Below are positions 19,392-31,400 of a stretch of DNA of 64,000 nucleotides, one piece after another. Each line of letters opens with the position of its first letter. Positions within the stretch are counted from its first letter, which is position 1. The stretch covers positions 7,869,334-7,933,333 of the forward strand of contig NC_085050.1 of assembly GCF_963662255.1 (NCBI RefSeq). The letters run 5' to 3'. A model generated the notes under the pieces. That model saw only the letters and a list, made by a program, of their open reading frames with translations. It ran no database searches and was not told where the DNA came from. A program made the position numbers and the translations under genes. The DNA is from Cinclus cinclus (lineage: Eukaryota > Chordata > Aves > Passeriformes > Cinclidae).

Positions 19392-22252
19392 GCAGCACTT
19401 TAATTGGAGACCTCATTCTTCACTCAGGAATTGGCTGTTCTGTGTTTCTGATCTGGGATGCTCCTCACAGCTGACTCATACCAAGGCAACAGCCCCTTTC
19501 TAAAAGCACAGGACCACCTGAAAATGTTCCTGCAGTTACTCCCTTGCAAAATCCACATCCTCCCTCTGGATTCAGCTACACAAGATAGACAAGGCAAGCA
19601 AAGTTGTCCGTGGCATATAACACAGTTTTCTTATCCCTCTGAGAAATGAGAATCTGTGGCTACAAAGGGACAAGTTTCCACATCTCTTTGCCCTTCAAAG
19701 TTTCCATCTTATTTTGCACATAATTCCAAATTATCAAATCTAATTCTGATCTGATCTGTGTTTATTTTTCTTTCCTCAGTATCTGTGATACATTTTGCTC
19801 AGAAAATGGATTAACTATCATTTCAAGCAACTGCTATTTACAGTGACTGAAACCTGACACTTAATTCCAGCCTCTAAGGTGTGAATGGTTCACATTAAAT
19901 ATCAGATGAGGTGCAATATCTCAATATAGTCCAGCTCAACATTTGCCAGATTTCTGTGCAGAATGCACGCATGAGCACGATACAAACAAGCCAGAAGAAA
20001 TCAGATATCACCAAGCTCTCAGTAATACTCCAGAACCACAGCTCACACCATTCATCTTAGATGCCTTGAAGTTCAGGCACCAATGCTGCAGATTTTGGGT
20101 GGTGTATCTAATGTGCAGAGAGTGGGAATTTCAGCAGAAAAATCAATTATTATCAGAGAAACATTCAGGTTAATCATTAAGTTCTCTATTTTCACATCTT
20201 ACACGTGCTGAAAAAGACTTGGGGAAATTTAATAGAGTATTTAGTAGGGCAGTGCAAGCTCAAAGAATGGGTTGAGCTGGTGATGCATCTCCCAGGACCA
20301 CAGATGTAGGCAGGGTGACAAGTGGGGGCATTGGAGGAGCTTTTCCTTCCTGAGTAATCTTTTAGGATGGTACCAAAGATGTCAAACTTGAAAGATGAGT
20401 TTCTACTGCTAATTACCATAGTTAACAGTCACTGAAGCTAAGGCACATATTTTCAGAAGGGCTGAGAGATTCAATATGTTGTAAATTAAAGCAATAGCTT
20501 TGTTAACTGATCACATTGCAGCAGTACCCCTAGGAACTGGGACATGGGGACCACACTGGCATGGAGTGGAGGATTAGATGGATTAGATTCTGGGCTTCTT
20601 GACCTTGCTTGGGTGAGGTGAAAGAGATATTTCATAATTTTTGACTGTTCACTTATAAAAATTATTACAAGCCCAAAAAATGGCATTTTACTATTTCCAA
20701 ATAATGTGGATTTAGATGGCCCATCTTCAAATGCTCAGGTTTGAAGCTTTTTACAGGCATTCTTCTGCCTGACATTAAACCTCCCATTAGTTAGTTTGCT
20801 TCAGAAAGGCAATCACTGTCTATTGAGGGTGGCTGTGAGCCGACACAGATTATCCCAGTAATCCCACATCCAACCATCCCAATAATGTCCCTCAGCAGGA
20901 AACGCCCAGACACAGAATTTCAAGGGTTCAGTCACATCCCAGCAGTCATTTTTCCTGCAGTCCTGCTGCATCTGTGGCTCTTACACTGGAGCACATCTAA
21001 CGCATCCAGCTGCCCTGGAGCCAGGGCTTTACCTCTGCTCATTCACCATAAAACCCTGTTGTTCTGTGGGAACATCTGCTCATTTGTGCTCCACCCAAAC
21101 ACCCCACACATTCTTCAGAAATTTTTCTTTCTACAAGTCTGGTTGCTTTTTGCCAGCAGCAATGTACACGCCTGACATGCTAAGAAAAAGTATTTAACAG
21201 GAGGGAAAATGCGTTCCACATAAATTATTTTCACTGCAGGATGAAGAGGAGCAAACTAACACTGTTGTACTTTGGGAAAGGGTTTGCAAAAGGAAAGGAG
21301 CTTAACTCCGTCAGTTAAGGTGAAATACCTGCCATCCAGTCTCCATAATATGCTTCAAAGAGCATTTATTATAATTAACCCAGGTCAGTACTGGACTGAG
21401 TGACCATGTGGGTGTAGAGCACCCTGGGAACTGCATTTCCCCAGTGTGAAACCATGTTCAGGGGAGCCCAGGGGATGAATTCCCCTGGCTAGCTGGGTTT
21501 CCACACTGGCTTTTGTGAAATGGGCTGCTGGCCAACTAGGACAGTTCTCCCTACCTCCCTGGTGGTGATCCATCCCTGACACCAAAGACTGAATGTCCAT
21601 GGAAGACAAGGAGTCCTGCTTCAATGGGCAGAGCAGAAGACACTGCTGTGCCAGACAAATGCAGGGTAGAGGGTTTATAGCAATTCTCTATGCTAATAGA
21701 CCCACACATTCACTATTCCAGCCCAAAGAAGCAGGATTTTTAATTCAGATTACTTTTCAGTCTAAATCACCAGTTGGACACATTTTTCTTGAATTTTCAG
21801 AGCTTAATTTGGAGAATACTTTCCAAGAGATGTTGACAGCTTTTCTTCACAATACCTAAATACCATGTAGTGTCACAATCCCGGTACCTAAGGTCTCAAA
21901 GAAAGGAAGCAAAGATGACAGTTAACAACTCTGCTCTTCACTCACATTTAAGATAATGTAAAAGTATTCAGACAATCTTCAGACGTGAAAATATCTGTAA
22001 GTTTTGAAAAACTAGGTAATGGCTCAGTTCTGAATGCACTTCTCCCTCTTTCCTTCTCTCTGAAAATCACATTGCTTTAAGTAGAACAGCTTTTTAGACT
22101 TGTGGTGGTGACTGGCCATTTAAACCTCTGTGAGCGGTGCTATTTCAGTGCTTCACACCTAATCTTCAGCCATATGAAAGCAAGTAATACTTTAATACTC
22201 TATGTCTTTTTTTGCTTAAACTTCTCTTATCTTACCTTGTGCTCTTGCATAG
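19392..22252. other. Intergenic, nothing recognised
   Basis: No exon, repeat family or RNA gene recognised; ordinary AT-rich intergenic sequence. Confidence 0.55.
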
Positions 22253-22438
22253 GAACAGGCTGTGCAGTGAAGTGGTGCAGCCACCATTCCTGGAAGGTAT
22301 TTAAATACCTGGAGGTATTTAAAAGATGTGCAGATGTGGCCCTTAGGGACATGGTTTAGTGGTGGCCTAGGCAGGCCTGCATTAATGGTTGGATTTCATG
22401 ATCTTAAATATCTTTTTCAAGATAAATGATTCTATGAT
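22253..22438 (+). mobile_element. CR1 LINE 3' fragment (plus)
   Basis: Reading on the plus strand, it passes through diverged CR1 3' words: 'gtgcagccaccattcctgga', 'gacatggtttagtggtgg', 'ggttggatttcatgatctt' and the terminal 'aatgattctatgatt'. The typical CR1 end with an ATTCTATG repeat is visible. An internal partial duplication of 'ggtatttaaa' (22297-22326) is unlike the usual element. Confidence 0.8.
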
Positions 22439-22439
22439 T

Positions 22440-23456
22440 TGGTGGTTGTTCTTCAGAGATTCATTTTGAGACTGGAGATTCTGTATGATGTTCTCATCGG
22501 GCTGCAAACAACAGTCTCTGAGCAGACATGGGCAAAAAGCCTTTCCCGGGCTTCTTGGTTTTAGTCTCACTGTTTTATTTAAGCACATGGCACCCAACCC
22601 CTGACATCTAAACGGCTTCTGTAGCACAGGCTGAGGTCAAAACTCAGGCTGGAGACAGCACCAAAGAAAGGAAATGAACACAAGCTCTCCAGGACTCAGC
22701 TGTGATCTCCACACCCCTCTACTTAAATTTCTACAAACCCTTTTGCATATTCCTTTGCAGAGTTACCCACCTGGTCCAAGAGTAAAGCTAAAGGGGTCAT
22801 TTCTTGGGCCACCTTCAGCTGGTTACTCCAGAGTTGCCTCTGGTGGGATGCTCAGTGTCAGGGAGGTTTTGTGGACAGAGGTCCTGTAACACCTACTCAA
22901 ACTGCAGTCGTGTGCTTCTTTCCTTCACTCCTGCAGCTTCAGTAAATCCAGCTTGATTTAATCTCTCATAATTGGATAGTGTGTTTTTATTTAAATGTGC
23001 ACCCAGGCATAAGTCATTGTGGTACCTCAGATCTTGCTGGACTGCCTCACTCACACTTTCATCATCTTCAGCTCCTAAAATGTTCCAGGTCACTGCCTGA
23101 AGCTGAGTGAATGTATTCCTCCCTCAGATTCCAGACCATCCTGTGAAAAGTCCTTTGTGATCCCAAGGACTGCCCTGGAACAGCTCAGTGTGCAGGGAAG
23201 CCCTGCAATCACCCTCAGAGCCACACATCTTATCAGCCACACTTCCTCTGTGACTCTCAGACGTGGCTCCCACAGGAAGTGCTGTGCTGACTTCGGCTTG
23301 CAGGAGAAAAGTTGAGAGTGAACAACTGTTACTGACTTGTTTGAATCTGGTTCAAGCTCCATCTCTGTCATGCTTAATAAAATTCTCAATATCTCCGTAA
23401 GATTAAACGGGCAGTTGCACATGGATCTCTCTGGCCTCCCTAGTACCAGAGTGGTA
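22440..23456. other. Intergenic, nothing recognised
   Basis: No exon, repeat family or RNA gene recognised between the two CR1 fragments. Confidence 0.55.
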
Positions 23457-23630
23457 ATCACAGAATCCTAGAATAATTTGGGTTGGAAGAGACTTTAAAG
23501 ATCATTTAGTTCCAAACCCCTCTGCCATGGCCAGGAATGCCACTCATGAGATTGGGTTGCCCACATCCCCATCTTACCTGACCTGTGAACACTTTCAGAG
23601 ATGGGGCAGCCACAACTTCTCCATCTCAGG
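23457..23630 (-). mobile_element. CR1 LINE 3' fragment (minus)
   Basis: It starts 'atcacagaatcctagaataa', then 'tttgggttggaagagacttt', 'aaagatcatttagttccaaa' and later 'cagccacaacttctcc', the familiar reverse-complement CR1 3' end. Truncated at the 5' side, as is usual. Confidence 0.85.
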
Positions 23631-26600
23631 GAATGCTAATATTTCAGCCATGAACTGGGTTGACCAAGTGATAACTGCTCCCATACTCCAGATAAAGAAG
23701 AGGCCCTTGTGCATGTCTTGGCTTCAGGGTTTGGTGAAACAATTTGCAAAATCCACTTTTCTGGCTCAAGATGGAAGATGTACTAAATTCCTTAGAAGCT
23801 GTATGCATTGCACAGGGCCAGGCCAGGAAAACCAGCAAAAAAAGGACAAGAGGACACTTCTCAGCTCTTTACTTTGTGCCCACAGTGACTTCCTAATGCT
23901 TGTACCACACCTGCCCTAATGTTGGAAAAGAAACTGAGGGAGCAGTAAGCAGTAAGTTTTTCTCCAAGTTTCCCCACCTTTCCCACCAACTGTGCTGTTG
24001 AGGGAAATGGGCCAATGTTCTCCCCTCTAACAAACATCCCTGTAAAAGCAGCTGGTAGTTACAACCACAGTGAGCACAGACACCAGCTAGAGATGAATCA
24101 TTTATGTATTCTTTAACTTGTCTGGAACTACAGATTATGTCTGCAGTGGAAAAGTTCATCTTGGAAAAGTTCATCTTAGCAAATACATTCGTTAGCATGA
24201 TTAAATCAACACCACCACAATATTCAATTTTACTTTGCCTTTGGCAGCAGCAAGGACAGCTGGGCAAAGCAGTGTTTAACATGGTGCTAGCAAAGGCATG
24301 TCAGATAATATCCTTTCCAACACAAAGCAGTCTCCCACAACAGACAAGCCATAGCAAAGGAACCAGTTTAGGTGGCCACTGAGTAAATTAAAATCTTTCT
24401 GAGGTTATAAATGTGTGGGCTGGGTCAACACCCACCTCATCAGGAACCTCTCAAAGCAGGGGCAGTTCTATGCAATGGCACCAGCATCAACAGGAGTTCT
24501 GCACAGTCCCAGGAAAATTCCATAGAACTGGGCAGCTAGGAGCTCCAGACTGTCTAGGGAATTTCTGGAGGCTGTTTTCCAGATAAATTAGCAATACATA
24601 CTCCCTACAAAGGGCTTATTGGACACCAGAGCAGGCTGTACCTGTGTGTGTGCTGCAGCCATGCTCATAGGCACAACTCTCCTCCCTGTGCACTCCCCCA
24701 GTGCAGGGGACAACTGTGAGCACCTCAGTCCCCACCAAACTGCTTTCCCAAAACTGAGGCTGTAAAGGTTTCAGTTGCAAGTGCTGTCTCATGTTACTCA
24801 CTTGAAAAGCACACGCTCCCTCTCCAGTAGTTGCAGGCACTCTACCTGTGCAAGAAGGTAATAGAAGAGGTGCAAATGATGCAGTTGAACATGCTAAACA
24901 CTCAAGAATAGTTGCGTGGTCAGAAGGAGCTAATAAACCTTTCTGTGCCTGTAAGATATTTCCTCAAGCTGCTCCTTATTACCTTTCACACACACAGTGG
25001 AAAGCACCTGTTAGGTCTAAATTATACACCCCCACTCTGTAACCCATCTGGGAGATGCAAAAGCTACAAGAGTGCTTTATTGCAGAAAGAAATTATTCTT
25101 CAGGCACAGCAGGAGTCAGCAGAGGTCAGTCAGCACAGCAGCATCAGACCAGCACTGGAGAACCAACCTGTGAGCATCAAATCTATTTGGGCTTCAGTTG
25201 GTGGCTGTGGCAAGGCCAACTCAGTCAATACACAGGTCACCATCAAAGGTGTCTGAAGGTTCCTGTCATCCTCTGGACTCACCTAACACAAGTTCACCTG
25301 TCCCACATCAGGATAAATGCACTACTGGCTCTTTACCCATCTGTAATCCAGTCCACGTGCTGGCAGAGGGAATTGTCCTGCACTGACTCTGCCCCACCAG
25401 AGGATTCCTCAGCCCATGGAAGCTCTTTTCATCAGCAGTTCAGCCAGTTTTTCTGGTTTGCTTGGCATTGAAATAGTGGTATGGAGCAGCTGGTGTGGCT
25501 CTGGCTGACTGACTCTTACTCAGCTGCCTAGGAAAACTCTACACAGGAAGCAAGCATGGAAGTCAAAAGATCAGATTCAGAAAGATTTGCCCTGGCTTGA
25601 GAAAAGCCAGAGAAATGGTGTTGCAAAGAACTTGGGCTAACAGCCTGAAAAGTCTGTTTGGCAGAATTTATCTTTTTCTCACAGTAGAAATTTCTAAGCA
25701 ACATTTCAACTTCTACTTTATCTCCAGCCCAGGTGCTTTCATGGATCCCCTAAGCAGAAGATCTGTGCACTGCAAAGATATGCCTGGATCAGTGCTTTCC
25801 CTTGCCTTAGTTTCAAAGGTGGCAATTGAAACACAGTCAAGATTTCATAAAGGACCAAAGACTCTAAAAGGGCCTGCAGCAGAGTGGAGATGGCAGGCCA
25901 GCCGAGCACCACTTCAGGACCCCCACCTGAAATCCATTTGTCCTCCAGAGCTGAGTGCCTGAGCACACTGCTAAATACCTATGCATAGCATCCAGTCTGT
26001 GGACCCAAAAAAGAAGGAGTTCTCACCGCTCTTTCTGCTTGTAAACATAAGCAAACCCTGCATTCCTTGTTATTAAAAGACACAAGTTGGTGAGTTACTG
26101 CATGGATACAGCCCCTGCAGGCAATCATCTCCCTTTGCTCTCTAAGATAAACTCTTGTTCACACCTGCAAATCTTTCCCCCACCGACAGGAATCAAATGC
26201 TACCAAGAGGTCTTCAGAGTTCTCAAGAGACCAGAGTTCCCAGCCTGCAATGCCACAGGACAAAGCCAATTTAACTCAAGATCTTTGAAACCCTGGGGCT
26301 TCACAAAACCCCTTATCCCATCTCCAAGCCACACACAGATTATTCCATGATCCTATTCAAGGCACCTTGCCAGCAGAAGACTACCTCTTGAAGAGCCTAC
26401 TGGGCTAGCAGTGAACAGCTCAGAGAGAGGGTTGGCAAGCCTCAGAGGTCAGGAAGGGCCAGGAGACCACATAGCCTAGGGCAGAGGTGGGAGGAAGGAG
26501 AAGGGTAAACTGGGGATTTGTCCTAAATGAGCTCTTGGATTGTCTTGGATGGGCTCTTGGGGTCTCCTGTGAGGGGGTGCTGGGCTGTGCTGGGAGGAGC

Positions 26601-28295
26601 TCTCCTCTCCCTTCAGCTATTCTCCATACACATGGATACGCCAGGTTTAGCAGCCTGTGCCACTATTGCCATGCCAGGGGTAGGGATTTTCCCTCTCTAG
26701 CTGAGAGCAGAATAGGAGGCCAGAAGCCACATGCTTCAGGAGGAGCTAGCAGCCTGAATCTGATATGCAAGGTGTCCCCAAGAGACATCAGAAAGTGTCC
26801 CCCAGCATCAGAAACAGCACTCCCATAAGAGGAAAGTCTTTCCAGTCATAAGTTTCAAAATTATTTCTATCTGCATTGCAATGAACTTGGTACTGGCAGG
26901 CGTTGAAACTCAGGAGTTAATGTAGTGCAGGTTTATGGTGAACTAACGTTTCTAGAGCCATAATTCACATTAATTGACAGGAGCTGTCTGCACAGCTATG
27001 AAATATGCACGTCGTAGCTGCAAAACAGGAATCCCTGTGAGCATCAGAAAACAAACAGTGCCTTTTGCTTCCAAGCACCATGATTGCTGCTCTTTCTCAC
27101 ATCAAATAAAAACTTGTAGTTACATCCAGATCTGAAATGATGTGTGAATAGTCAAAGATGCAATTGCAACACACCAAGGGAGCACAGGAACCATGAGAGG
27201 AATGCACGTGAGGAACAGCAGACCATTCCCTTCCACGCCTCACTTTGATCACAAAACACACAGAGAAACCAGTGAGCTCAGGGCAATGAAAATCATCAGG
27301 CAGTTATCATTTGTGTCACCCATTTTCAGCATTTCATTTTAAAATAGGAGCCTATGAGGACAAACTGGCTTAGCTCCATTGACATGAGTACAATCATCCC
27401 CCTAAAGATTAATCTGTTTGAAAAATGCATCTGTTCTGTGAATAGATCTGCTTTTAATGGCTAAAGTGGACTTACAGCCTTACATATATATTTAGGAGAA
27501 GTTCAGTTTCTTAATGAGGGCAATTAGTCAGGGAATGTACCCAAGGATCTTTACCAGGATTACTGAGCCATGGATAAATTTGTTAGAAATAGAGGTTTGT
27601 GATGTGAGATTTCAAATGTTGTGTACAGAGGATTTCAAGCACCCAGGGAAACACTCTGAAAATCTTCAGCTTCTCAAAATGTGTCACCGCATCAAAGTAC
27701 AGCCACCCTGTGAGAACATTTGGGCTTGACAATATATTTGGGGGAGGTTTTCTGGAAGCTGGAGGAATCTTTATCTTAGAGGAATGTGATAGTATGGTGT
27801 AGATTTCTTTTAATGAACTTCTTGACCCAAACAGAGTAAATTTAAAAATTCCATGTTAGGACACCACTCTAAAACAGTTCTATCCTGCTCCTATACAAAA
27901 TGAAAACTCTCCTTGAAGCTATGAAAGCTGCAACAAACAGAGTTATCTGCTTACATCAGTAGCTGTAGGGGACAATGTTAGAAAATCGATGAACCCACCC
28001 AATGCCAGTCAATTCTCACTGCTGTTGTAATTCAAAAGGATTTTCCCCCCCTCATTCATTTCCCTATTAATACTATTGAACATTAATATCTTCAAGGAAA
28101 TATATTGGGAAGCAAAATCCTCTTTCTAGATTATATATGGTGAATGTTTTATATTCCACCACCAAACACGTGGATACAAAGCATGGCCTTAAGGAAGGAA
28201 TGTTCAGCAGGTTTCTTGTCTTTTGGCAGTGATAAGTGACAACTAACCCCACCTGGCCCCACCCCCCCATCTCTCCATCACCTTCCCTGAGAGCT
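23631..28295. other. Intergenic, no gene recognised
   Basis: No coding exon recognised. It contains a 15-bp tandem duplication at 24148-24177 and, around 26,860-27,130, an AT-rich block dense in homeodomain-like ATTA cores that I flag as a possible conserved noncoding element. Confidence 0.5.
24148..24177. repeat. 15-bp perfect tandem duplication
   Basis: The unit ggaaaagttcatctt occurs twice head to tail (24148-24162 and 24163-24177) with no mismatch, which suggests a recent event. Confidence 0.9.
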
Positions 28296-28453
28296 GTGAA
28301 ACCCCCATTCCTGGAAGGGTCCAAGGTCAGGTTGGTTGGGGCACTGAGCAACCTGGTCTAGTGAAAGTGTCCCTGCCTATGCAGGTGGGTTAGAACAAGA
28401 CAAGCTTTAAGGTCCCTTCTCAGCCCAAGGCATTCTAAGATTCTATGGCTCTA
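28296..28453 (+). mobile_element. CR1 LINE 3' fragment (plus)
   Basis: Contains 'ttcctggaagggtccaaggt', 'tggggcactgagcaacctgg', 'gtccctgcctatgcaggtg' and the terminal 'taaggtcccttctcagccca' then 'attctaagattctatgg'. These are the standard plus-strand CR1 3' words with moderate divergence. Confidence 0.85.
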
Positions 28454-31400
28454 CGATTTGGCTGCGTTCCCCTCCCAGTACAGGCTTCCATCTTCAGCAG
28501 AGCTCCCACCAAACAAGGTGCTGTGGAGCTCCAGGCTGGCAAAGCAAGGCCTGGGGAGATGTGGGATGGGGCATGACGTGGATGGAGACAAGGTAAGAGG
28601 TGGTGTTGTTAAATCTGAGACACTGCACAAGGTTCTACCAGATTTTTCCCCTGAAATAAACCTTGATATAGCCCTGACTAAATTTGTGGACCCAGGATCC
28701 AGGATTATATTTTGCATTCTTTATGCATCATGGGGAGCAGTTGAAGGCCTTGTTTTTCATTTCCTAAACTAATGGCAGGACTCTGCCAATCTCCTCCACA
28801 TTGGACTGCTCCTTATTCCCAAGAAGGGACCTGCCACATAAAACATGATCACCCGAGGGCTGAGATGCTGTCAGTGAGCTCAGTTCAGGGGGATTCAGCC
28901 CAGACAGGACATCATTACTGAGCCTTAACTCATCCCTTTTGCCAGCAGAGTCATTCTGCTGGTTGGCTCCTGTGTGAGTAGTGAAGAAAACAGTGAACCA
29001 TGATTCCATCCCCAAAAGACCTGAAATTCCTGAGCCTAGCCCTGCAGTCATCACTCCCACAGCTCTTCCTTTACTTACACAAGCAGCTCCACGTGTGGAT
29101 GAGGTTGGAGGACTTTTTGGGATGAGACCTCAGGTAATCCTGACCTGACCTGACTCACAAAGCAGGAGGAAGGAGCTCAATCCAATTGGCTTGGGAGGCA
29201 GTGCACCTTGCCAGAGATACCTGATGCCAGTTCCTTTGAAAATAAAGAAATAATCATCTTTCTGATTAAGTTTAGGCACTCTTAGATGGGCAAGGAGAAA
29301 TGAGTCAAAGCTGAAGACGCTATCCTAAAGGAGTAGAAGAGGAAGACAGATGTCAGGACAAATTGTTTTCTTTTGGAAGCTCAGCTGAAAGAGGTGTTAA
29401 ATTGCAGGAGGTCGGCGCTTGTGAAGCTTTCCTCTCCTATCCCAGCCCGGATGCTAAGTGAAAGCAAACAGGGCTTTTCCCTCTTTTTGAACCTGATTCT
29501 GCACTATTCAAACCAGCAGGCTTTGTTGTGAGCCTCATTCCCAGGTGGGGAGGGAACACAGCCCACAGCACACTACCTAGTCTGATGGCAACAAAAAGAG
29601 CATTTCTGAAATGTGGCAGCTAAGATATTTGAACAAGCAGGTTTTCAAATCCCAGTGTGGACAGAAGGAGCTGCTTTATAGCAGGTGTTAGCAGGAAAAG
29701 ATAAAGCTGCTCAGTTGAAAATATGTCATCTTTCATTTGGAAATATGTCAGTATGAGTGTGTTAGCACCTTTGTGCCAAGTCTGGACAAGCCCTGGAGGA
29801 GAAGAACGGCTGAACTAACAAGGAGAGGGAGGTGGAATATCTCGAGTGCTGCAGTACTTTGGGTAAGGAAAAGAAAACAGCTATCCTCTAATGGGATCAT
29901 TCTCAAAACCAAGAGATTTAGTAATTCACAGCTGCCAACATTTTTACACCTTCCCCAAGCAAAGTCTGAGGATCCTGTTTGAGGCAGGCCACATGGAGAT
30001 CATTCTGCATTAGGATTCCTGATTTAAGAGGCTGATGCTACTGTGGGTCCCACTGGGTTCTGCAGCAGTGGGACCACTACAGGAGCCAGACCCAGAAACA
30101 GAGAGGAAGGGGGTCACCCCTCAAGAGCTCAAACTGGTATCTGCAGATCCTGCTGCTATAGCTCCTTTGGCATCCAAGCTGGCATTTTGGATCCTACACA
30201 ATCACACCAAAACTCAGCCCAGGCATCTTCATGTCTCCCATCAACATCCAAAGCAGAACTTCAACCACAGGGTTAGCTTGGCTGGATTTTCTCTGTGCAT
30301 AGCCCCACCCACTTGGAACTTACCCAAGCAGCTGCTGATACAGCCCCAAAGAGACACAATAAAAAGGCTGGGGAAATGTACAAATTCTACTTAATATGGA
30401 ACAAGGGATCAGTTAATCTGATCCCTGAGGAACTCAAATATATTTACTTTCATGACAGCGTTCCAAGAAAACAATTTTCCTATCTTGGATCCACACTCCC
30501 TCTGTGCAGACTTGCCTGAATACCCAAGCCAGCTCTCAACCTGCTGTTTGCAACCAGATTTTGTATATTTTGAGCTATCTCTGTCTTTGGCACAAAAAGA
30601 TGGGTATAAACCCAAGGCACAGAGACACCTAACAGCAGCAAAGACAATGGGAGTTGGGATGCCCTGATTTCTGCTCTGTTTCCCATGGTTCCACTCCCAT
30701 CACAATAAATCCAGTGCAACACATCAAGAGGGGATAATTAAACACATCTTGAGGTCTGAATGGAGTTACAAGTAATAAATGGCTAAAGTCAATACCCCAG
30801 TATCCAGCACAGATTTCTAGAGCTACATCCCAACCCACAGACACAGGAAGAAATATTTAACTGAGGTACAGACTGAATAGAACTACGAAAATATTAGTCC
30901 TGATGGTCCTCTGATTATTAGCACAGCACTAATTATTGTCATGGCAGCTTTCTGTTCAGCTTGTCCCTCCAGGTCTGCACATCATCTCGCAGTTTCCCTA
31001 GCAAAAGCATTGCAGCCTTCCCTGCTTTGCTGCACAGCACTGTCTGGTTTCCCAACCCTCCTCTCCATCCCCAGTGCCACGAGTATCCGGATCCTGCTGT
31101 GCCGACCTCACACTGGGGCAGCTGTAATTGTGTTGCCACAACACTGGATTAACAGCAGCGTGACTCTGAAGGTACAACTCGTTTTTAATTTCCTATTTGA
31201 TGGAAATAATATTTGCTGAAATCAATTACATTTTCATCATATTTAGGAGGGCGATCAAAGTTCTGTTACTGTGCATGCCCAGAGCTGCCTCTTCCTTGGA
31301 TAAAACAGGAAAAAACAATTTCCTGCACAAATCCACTTGGAATACACTAGTTCATTGAGCAGGGAATTCTAACAGCATGAAATGTCAGGGCCAATTAAAT

